From: Candidatus Gastranaerophilales bacterium
GTDB taxonomy: Bacteria > Cyanobacteriota > Vampirovibrionia > Gastranaerophilales > Gastranaerophilaceae
Length of the DNA stretch: 11,305 nucleotides
Assembly (NCBI GenBank): GCA_947628355.1
Contig: CANQZO010000040.1
Span: 1-11,305, forward strand
Direction: 5' to 3'
Below, piece by piece: positions 7,003 to 11,305 of this stretch; the stretch's first letter is position 1; each line of letters begins with the position of its first letter. Made by a program: the position numbers and the translations under genes. Under the pieces are notes generated by a model, which had not been told where the DNA came from, did no database searches, and was given only the letters and a program-made list of their open reading frames with translations.

Positions 7003-7790
7003 AAATTTTTTTTATTGGAAATTATATAGAGTCCGCAATATCCGATAAGCATTAATATTATTGCGGCAATATGTGCTATATGAAAGTTCGAAATATTTAA
7101 TACACTGTCAACTCTTATAGTTTCTATATTTATTCTTACAATTGAATATAACACAAGGTATGAAAAAAATACTGTTCCGTCTTTTCCTTTATCATAGTTT
7201 CTTTTTAAAACAGTTAACAAAATGAAAAATATTATTAAATCTAATATGGATTCATACAAAAAAGCAGGATGAAAATACTCGTAATTTTGATATTCAATCG
7301 GTCTTAATCCGTAAGGTATGTATAATTTCCAAGGCACATTTGCAGGAAGTCCGAAGGCTTCAGAATTAAAAAAGTTTCCCCACCTGCCTATTGCCTGACC
7401 TATTATAACACCCGGCATGAATAAATCGGCATAGCGCAGAAATTTTAGTCCGTTTTCTTTTGCATACCATAATCCCGCAATAATTCCCCCTATTATTGCA
7501 CCATGGATTGATATTCCTCCGTTCCATATTGCAAATATTTCCCAAGGGTTATTTGAAAAATACTTATAATCCATTATTACGTAATATAATCTGGCAGATA
7601 ATATGCCGAATACAATTAAAAGAAATGATATATCAAGTATTGTATCTGTTTGAATATCTTTATAAAATTTATTTTTTAAAAATAAAACGGTAAAAATGCC
7701 TGCTAAAATAGACAATGCCATAATAATTCCGTAATAATGAACATCAACTGAACCTATTGAAAAAGCAATATGACCCGGAGATTTAAACAT
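6999..7790 (-). CDS. lgt: Prolipoprotein diacylglyceryl transferase
   Basis: A 263-aa polytopic inner-membrane enzyme that moves diacylglycerol from phosphatidylglycerol to the lipobox cysteine of prolipoproteins, the first step of lipoprotein maturation. The N-terminus SPGHIAFSIGSVDVHYYGIIM is typical. Catalytic-region landmarks are His96 in GGISIHG, Arg136 in the Lgt signature GRWGNFFNSE (135-144), the HPAFLYES segment (174-181), and Arg226 in ETIR, equivalent to the essential C-terminal arginine of E. coli Lgt. About seven hydrophobic segments are visible. It starts three bases after the lipoprotein stop codon with no clear ribosome site, so translation is probably coupled. Placement directly after a lipoprotein gene is functionally apt. 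Confidence 0.96.
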   Translation of the reverse strand: MFKSPGHIAFSIGSVDVHYYGIIMALSILAGIFTVLFLKNKFYKDIQTDTILDISFLLIVFGILSARLYYVIMDYKYFSNNPWEIFAIWNGGISIHGAIIGGIIAGLWYAKENGLKFLRYADLFMPGVIIGQAIGRWGNFFNSEAFGLPANVPWKLYIPYGLRPIEYQNYEYFHPAFLYESILDLIIFFILLTVLKRNYDKGKDGTVFFSYLVLYSIVRINIETIRVDSVLNISNFHIAHIAAIILMLIGYCGLYIISNKKNL

Positions 7791-7793
7791 TTT

Positions 7794-8393
7794 TTACTGA
7801 ACTAAAGCTCCGTTTTCGGTTTGTGTGTTTTCTGCACCTGCTTCTTGTGATGTTTGAGTTTGTATTTGTTGATTTGTTTTTTCGTATTGCTGAGTGTATT
7901 CTTTTATTTCTTCGTTTAATTCGTTAATCTTGTTATTAATTTGTTCCGTATCTTCAGCGTCAATTTTTTTAACAAGGTATTCGTTATAAGTATCAACAGC
8001 CTCTTGTGCAAGATTATTAAACGTATCAATATCATCTTGAGTTAAATCTTCTTTATTTATAACATTGTATGCAATTGCCTCTTTTGCAACCGCCATTGTG
8101 TAGTATGCGTCATAAAAATCAGGTTTTAATTCCAAAACTTTTTTACATTCTTCTATGGAATTTTCATATTCATTAACATTGTTATAAGCAACAGCTAAAT
8201 TGTAGTGAGTTTGATAAACTTCATCATCTAAATCAAGGCTGGATTTTAATCTGCATATTGCAGTTTCCGTATCACCTTTATCCATGTACGCTGCAGCTTT
8301 ATTATTAAGTTCTTGTATCGCTAAATTATTAATGCAGGCCGTTGTCATTACCGATACAATCAAGACTGTAAATAATAACAGTACTTTTTTCAT
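7794..8393 (-). CDS. TPR-containing lipoprotein
   Basis: A 199-aa predicted lipoprotein. It has a basic start (MKK), a hydrophobic core and a lipobox TTAC with Cys20 as the lipidated residue. The residues after Cys are Ile-Asn-Asn with no +2 Asp, so outer-membrane sorting is plausible if Lol rules apply. Residues about 25-105 hold two to three tetratricopeptide-like helical hairpins; the clearest is YNLAVAYNNVNEYENSI with KVLELKPDFYDAYYTMAVAK (64-104). The tail is Gln/Glu-rich and probably disordered. The start at 8393 has GGGGAG five bases upstream; an ATG 25 codons earlier (8468) would bury the signal peptide and include the promoter. It is the first gene of the operon. TPR lipoproteins usually scaffold envelope complexes; the partner here is unknown. 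Confidence 0.88.
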   Translation of the reverse strand: MKKVLLLFTVLIVSVMTTACINNLAIQELNNKAAAYMDKGDTETAICRLKSSLDLDDEVYQTHYNLAVAYNNVNEYENSIEECKKVLELKPDFYDAYYTMAVAKEAIAYNVINKEDLTQDDIDTFNNLAQEAVDTYNEYLVKKIDAEDTEQINNKINELNEEIKEYTQQYEKTNQQIQTQTSQEAGAENTQTENGALVQ

Positions 8394-8418
8394 CAAATCT
8401 CCCCTATTTGCTTTTAAC

Positions 8419-8447
8419 ACTATAAACGCAAATTGAAAATTTTGCAA
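8419..8447 (-). promoter_or_regulatory. Promoter of the six-gene minus-strand operon
   Basis: On the minus strand, TTGCAA (8447-8442), a 17-base spacer and TATAGT (8424-8419) make a good sigma-70-type promoter. Transcription would start near 8412, about 20 bases before the lipoprotein ATG. No other convincing promoter lies within the operon, where all genes overlap or nearly touch. Confidence 0.65.
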
Positions 8448-8469
8448 TATTTTTAAAATAGTATACAAT
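8442..8469 (+). promoter_or_regulatory. Divergent promoter of the plus-strand zinc-finger/ruvX operon
   Basis: TTGCAA (8442-8447), a 16-base spacer and TACAAT (8464-8469) fit a sigma-70 promoter starting near 8476, about 29 bases before the ATG at 8505. The -35 hexamer is palindromic and is the same six bases used by the minus-strand promoter, so the two promoters should compete for RNA polymerase. Confidence 0.5.
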
Positions 8470-8504
8470 ATTTGATGTAGTTAATGTAAAAGAGATAATC
8501 AATT

Positions 8505-8777
8505 ATGAGCGATTCGGAAAAAATAGTATCATTAAAAAGTGCAAGAAATAAGGCAAAAGAACCGGTTAAAGAAGAAAAAACTCAAGCTAATGAGCCTGTA
8601 TATTGCAGTTTTTGCGGCAGACCAAATACTCAAGTAGTTAAAATGGTTCAAGGTCCGGGGGTAAATATTTGCTCCGAATGCACCATGATTGCTGTTCAAT
8701 ATCTTATATTGGAGGATAGACTTCCCTCCAGCGAGGCACAAAAAATTCTTGATATTTTTTGGAGCAAAATTAAATAA
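8505..8777 (+). CDS. Small protein with a stand-alone ClpX-type C4 zinc finger
   Basis: A 90-aa protein. Residues 1-31 are charged and probably disordered (Lys, Glu, Ala). Residues 32-70 match the zinc-binding N-domain of ClpX: YCSFCGRP (Cys34, Cys37) then GPGVNICSECT (Cys56, Cys59), followed by a short helix. In ClpX this domain dimerises and binds substrates and adaptors. Here no AAA+ ATPase follows; the stop is about 30 residues later, so this is not a truncated clpX fragment with remains downstream. A weak AGAG ribosome site precedes the ATG. Its stop overlaps the start of the next gene by one base (TAATG). It may be an adaptor or competitor for ClpX-like dimers, or an unrelated zinc-ribbon protein; that is inference. 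Confidence 0.85.
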   Translation: MSDSEKIVSLKSARNKAKEPVKEEKTQANEPVYCSFCGRPNTQVVKMVQGPGVNICSECTMIAVQYLILEDRLPSSEAQKILDIFWSKIK

Positions 8778-10411
8778 TGGCAGAATTATCAAAACTGCAA
8801 ATCAGAGCTAAATTGCTTGCCGTTATATCTGAAATTAAATCTTCTGCGGATTATAATGAAAAGTTGCTGTTAAAATTTGTTGAAGAACTTAATGTTATTG
8901 AAGATAAAACTGCTCTTTTTGATATGTTTATTAAAGAGTATATTAAGTTAAATGAAAATGAGTGTATGTTTTGCGCATGTTTAATAAATGCGCTGATAAA
9001 AAAGGAAGTTATAACTGAAAAATCATTTGAAATATTGCAGTCGGCTAATTATTCCGATGAAGCAAAGTATAAAATAGTGCAGCTTATGAGAGTTGTTGAT
9101 TCTAAAAGTACAAATGATATAATTCCTCAATATTTTGATAATCCTGAAGAAGTTATTGACATGGAAACACGTAAACTGCTTGATACTGCAAGTGTAAATC
9201 CCGAATCAATGCTTGATTTTCTCGATTTCTTATATACTATTCCTCTTAATGATAAAGAAATTCTGTTAAATTCTTTAAATGATGATTATCAGGGTGATGC
9301 TCTCGCTAATATTGTTTATCCGATATTATATTCTGACTTTGAGGACGATATAAAACTTATAGCGATTGATATATTGAGTAACTCAAAGTCATCTGTTGCA
9401 ATTGACCCGATTAAATATTTGTCCGAAATTTCAAATGATGAAAAAATAATTCAAGCCTGTAATATTGCGTTAAAAAAACTTCGTCTTGCGGGTGCTGATG
9501 AAGCAAAAGCGTGTGAATACTTTAAAAATCTTGTAAAAAATATGAAGCCGGCGGAATTTTATTCTACAATTCCTGACGGAAGCGGTAATCAGGCATTGTT
9601 AAGTTCAAGAGTTTCAGATAATAACAAATATACATTTTCTGCCGTTGTAATTAATGATATTTCGGGCATTGTGGATAATTTCGGCTTTTATAATATTTCA
9701 AAGGAAGAATTTATAAAAATAACTTCTAAGTTTTTTAAATCAGAGGGTAAATACAGTGTTTCTGCAGAATATGTAAAATCAAGAATTAATGAGGCTTTTG
9801 AACTTTCAAAAAAACTAAAACGCCCTCTGCCTTATGAATTTATCTGCTGGAATGTAATAATAAATGATATTAAAACACTTGATAAACCTCTTAAAGATTG
9901 TATTCTTCCATTGACTACAAATTCCGTTAAAACTGATGATGTTTTGAATGTTTTAACTAAGGAATATACTTACAGGTGGTTTTTAACCGCTTCAAATTCT
10001 TCCGAATTAAAACAGTTTACGGAAAATATTTATAATCTTGATGTTTATGACATAAAAAAAATAAACGAAATGTTAATTCAAACCCTGCATAAAATTTTTG
10101 ATGAAGATTATGATTTAATATGGAAAGAAAGACTTATTAACTTAATTTATATTTTGGTTTGCAATTCAAAAACGGATGATGCTTCAAAATTCTTATATAT
10201 CTTAAAAAATGATGAAATGTTTAATTTATTTAAGTCGATTTTGCTTGAAAGAAGTGTATTTAATCATTTCTTTATGCTAAAAGATAATCTAAAAGATAAA
10301 AAATTAACCGTAAATATATTCAGAAAAAAGGCGCAGGAAGAAAACAATTACAGTGAAAATAAGCTGAATCAAATACTTAAAATATTGGAAAGCAATTGGA
10401 TGAATGGATAA
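8777..10411 (+). CDS. Unrecognised 544-aa helical protein (HEAT-like N-terminal half)
   Basis: I do not recognise this protein. Residues 1-250 look all-helical with regularly spaced amphipathic pairs (for example SDFEDDIKLIAIDILSNSKS, 186-205, and DEKIIQACNIALKKLR, 221-236), resembling HEAT or ARM repeats. Residues about 257-362 form a distinct segment: IPDGSGNQALLSSR, then a beta-like VVINDISGIVDNFGF, then YVKSRINEAFELSKKLKRPLP and EFICWNVII. This reads like a conserved globular domain. The C-terminal 180 residues are again helical. There is no signal peptide or membrane helix, so it is cytoplasmic. It overlaps the zinc-finger gene by one base and ruvX by eight, so it is made in step with both. 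A scaffold binding nucleic acid, ribosome or the zinc-finger protein is possible but unproven. Confidence 0.85.
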   Translation: MAELSKLQIRAKLLAVISEIKSSADYNEKLLLKFVEELNVIEDKTALFDMFIKEYIKLNENECMFCACLINALIKKEVITEKSFEILQSANYSDEAKYKIVQLMRVVDSKSTNDIIPQYFDNPEEVIDMETRKLLDTASVNPESMLDFLDFLYTIPLNDKEILLNSLNDDYQGDALANIVYPILYSDFEDDIKLIAIDILSNSKSSVAIDPIKYLSEISNDEKIIQACNIALKKLRLAGADEAKACEYFKNLVKNMKPAEFYSTIPDGSGNQALLSSRVSDNNKYTFSAVVINDISGIVDNFGFYNISKEEFIKITSKFFKSEGKYSVSAEYVKSRINEAFELSKKLKRPLPYEFICWNVIINDIKTLDKPLKDCILPLTTNSVKTDDVLNVLTKEYTYRWFLTASNSSELKQFTENIYNLDVYDIKKINEMLIQTLHKIFDEDYDLIWKERLINLIYILVCNSKTDDASKFLYILKNDEMFNLFKSILLERSVFNHFFMLKDNLKDKKLTVNIFRKKAQEENNYSENKLNQILKILESNWMNG

Positions 10412-10808
10412 AATAGTAGGGCTTGATATAGGAAAAAAAAGAATAGGAATTGCAATGAGCGATATAATGGGGATTATAGCACATCCTGTAGAAACTATAC
10501 CCAGAGAGCCCGAAAAGTCAGCAATTGAAAAAATTAAACAAATTTGTAAAGATAACAATGTTAAAAAAATAGTAGCGGGACTGCCAAAAAATATGAATAA
10601 TACAATAGGTGAACAAGCGCAGGACTGCATTGATTTTGCTAAAAATTTTGAAAGTGAATATGAAATTATATTTGAAGACGAACGCCTGACAAGCAGACAG
10701 GCTGAGTATATTCTTTCTCAAACAGGCAGGAAATATACAAAAAATAAACAACTTGTTGACTTAAAAAGCGCCTGTATTATATTACAACAGTATCTTGACA
10801 GAAAGTGA
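10404..10808 (+). CDS. ruvX: RuvX/YqgF-family RNase H-fold nuclease
   Basis: A 134-aa putative pre-16S rRNA processing nuclease / Holliday-junction resolvase. The RNase H-fold acidic residues are visible: Asp8 in GLDIGKKRIGIAMSD, the Glu-rich FEDERLTSRQAE segment (90-101), and Asp119 before KSACIILQQYLD. GLPKNMN (59-65) is the usual second-strand loop. Length is typical. The ATG overlaps the stop of the 544-aa gene by eight bases (ATGGATAA) with only a weak ribosome site, which suggests coupled translation. In Firmicutes the homologue (yrrK) sits between ireB (yrzL) and the DUF1292 gene yrzB. Here the downstream DUF1292 partner is kept but the upstream position is taken by the unknown helical protein. 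Confidence 0.93.
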   Translation: MDKIVGLDIGKKRIGIAMSDIMGIIAHPVETIPREPEKSAIEKIKQICKDNNVKKIVAGLPKNMNNTIGEQAQDCIDFAKNFESEYEIIFEDERLTSRQAEYILSQTGRKYTKNKQLVDLKSACIILQQYLDRK

Positions 10809-10814
10809 GCTAAT

Positions 10815-11084
10815 ATGACAAATCAAAATGAACAGTTAATTGAAACGACAGATGAAAACGGAAACAAAGTAACTTTTGAATTACTTGATATTGTTACGGT
10901 GGAAGATGTTGAATATGCGCTTTTACTGCCTACTGAAGACAAAGATAGTGATGAGGGCGAAATACTTGTTATGCGTCTTAAAAAAGACGGTGAAGAATTT
11001 TCGTTTGAAGTCATTGAAGATGACGCCGAATTTAATAAAATCGCAGAATATATAGAAGAACTTGAAGACGAAACCGAAGATTAG
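10815..11084 (+). CDS. DUF1292 (YrzB-family) small acidic protein
   Basis: An 89-aa, strongly acidic protein matching the DUF1292 pattern: a strand-rich start (TDENGNKVTFELLDIVTVEDVEYALLLP), an ILVMRLKKDGEEFSFEVIEDD segment, and a C-terminal acidic helix (FNKIAEYIEELEDE). The family's molecular role is unknown. It lies six bases after ruvX, with AGTGAG overlapping the ruvX stop as probable ribosome site. The ruvX-DUF1292 order is conserved in Firmicutes, which supports a linked function. It ends 17 bases from the convergent glutamate dehydrogenase gene. Confidence 0.88.
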   Translation: MTNQNEQLIETTDENGNKVTFELLDIVTVEDVEYALLLPTEDKDSDEGEILVMRLKKDGEEFSFEVIEDDAEFNKIAEYIEELEDETED

Positions 11085-11095
11085 GTTTCATCTTT
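11064..11095. terminator. Weak hairpin between convergent DUF1292 and gdhA genes
   Basis: GAAACC (11070-11075) pairs with GGTTTC (11084-11089) around an 8-base loop, with five more pairs (one a G-T) outside a single mismatch. It straddles the DUF1292 stop codon. No clear U-tract follows on either strand, so it is a weak candidate for termination of either convergent transcript. Confidence 0.3.
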
Positions 11096-11101
11096 CATCG
11101 T

Positions 11102-11305
11102 TTAAATTATTCCTTGTGCAATCATTGCGTCAGAGACTTTTTTAAATGCCGCAAGGTTAGCTCCCGCAATGTAATTTTTAGGACAGTTATACTTTTGAGC
11201 TGCTTGTTGGCACATTTTAAAAATATTAATCATAATATTTTCAAGTTTATTATCAACTTCTTCAAAAGACCAGAAGTATCTCATTGAATTTTGGCTCATC
11301 TCAAG
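11102..11305 (-). CDS. gdhA: NADP-type glutamate dehydrogenase, C-terminal part (runs off right edge)
   Basis: The last 67 residues of a hexameric glutamate dehydrogenase, which interconverts 2-oxoglutarate plus ammonia and glutamate. The segment LEMSQNSMRYFWSFEEVD and the ending YIAGANLAAFKKVSDAMIAQGII line up closely with the C-terminus of E. coli GdhA (LEMSQNAQR..., YVQGANIAGFVKVADAMLAQGVI). The reading frame is open to the right edge, so the internal Met at 11299 is not the start. The catalytic and nucleotide-binding parts lie outside the window. It converges on the ruvX operon. Confidence 0.93.
   Translation of the reverse strand, partial: LEMSQNSMRYFWSFEEVDNKLENIMINIFKMCQQAAQKYNCPKNYIAGANLAAFKKVSDAMIAQGII

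Noticed and set aside
8394..8468. Longer lipoprotein reading frame starting at 8468
   Set aside because: It would place 25 residues before a clear lipoprotein signal peptide and would run through the promoter; GGGGAG marks the ATG at 8393.
8505..8777. Zinc-finger gene as a broken clpX
   Set aside because: The frame ends cleanly and overlaps the next gene, which shows no Walker A/B or AAA+ motifs, so there is no clpX remnant.
8532..8792. Open frame on the minus strand opposite the zinc-finger gene
   Set aside because: Shadow of a gene with a clear C4 zinc motif; no independent signals.
10304..10751. Two minus-strand open frames opposite ruvX
   Set aside because: They are antisense to ruvX, which has full family motifs; the hydrophobic content is a composition artefact.

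Overview
This is an AT-rich, gene-dense bacterial window that mixes Gram-negative-type envelope genes (an MCE/MlaD-type lipid-transport anchor, a lipoprotein and Lgt) with a RuvX-DUF1292 gene pair best known from Firmicutes. Together with the strong AT bias, this fits a gut-type Vampirovibrionia (Melainabacteria/Gastranaerophilales) genome better than a Firmicute or a proteobacterium. That placement is an inference; no rRNA or marker phylogeny is available here. There are no tRNAs, rRNAs, insertion sequences, CRISPR arrays or phage genes.

Layout. (1) Bases 1-1425, minus strand: a class I/II PLP aminotransferase followed directly (TAA then ATG) by a family 2 glycosyltransferase that runs off the left edge and contains a run of 8 G. 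(2) Bases 1495-2864, minus strand: an unrecognised protein built from seven 56-residue repeats in strict register, ended by a clear hairpin terminator at about 1495-1530. (3) Bases 2980-3615, plus strand: endonuclease III (nth), probably leaderless. (4) Bases 3620-8393, minus strand: a six-gene, tightly overlapping operon transcribed right to left: TPR lipoprotein, lgt, MCE/MlaD protein, upp, YfiH/PgeF-family protein and a SEC-C zinc-motif protein. (5) Bases 8505-11084, plus strand: a second overlapping operon: detached ClpX-type zinc finger, 544-aa helical protein of unknown function, ruvX/yqgF and a DUF1292 protein. (6) Bases 11102-11305, minus strand: the C-terminus of an NADP-type glutamate dehydrogenase.

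The minus operon combines envelope lipid work (a lipoprotein, the enzyme that lipidates such proteins, and an MCE anchor) with nucleobase or muropeptide salvage and repair (upp, yfiH). The plus operon combines a small zinc-finger protein and an unknown helical protein with a ribosome/recombination-associated nuclease fold (RuvX). The two operons diverge from 8394-8504, where both predicted promoters appear to use the same palindromic TTGCAA as the -35 box.

The most unusual items are the seven-repeat protein, the poly-G tract in the glycosyltransferase, the shared -35 of the divergent promoters, the probable leaderless nth transcript, and the zinc-finger/544-aa pair coupled to ruvX.
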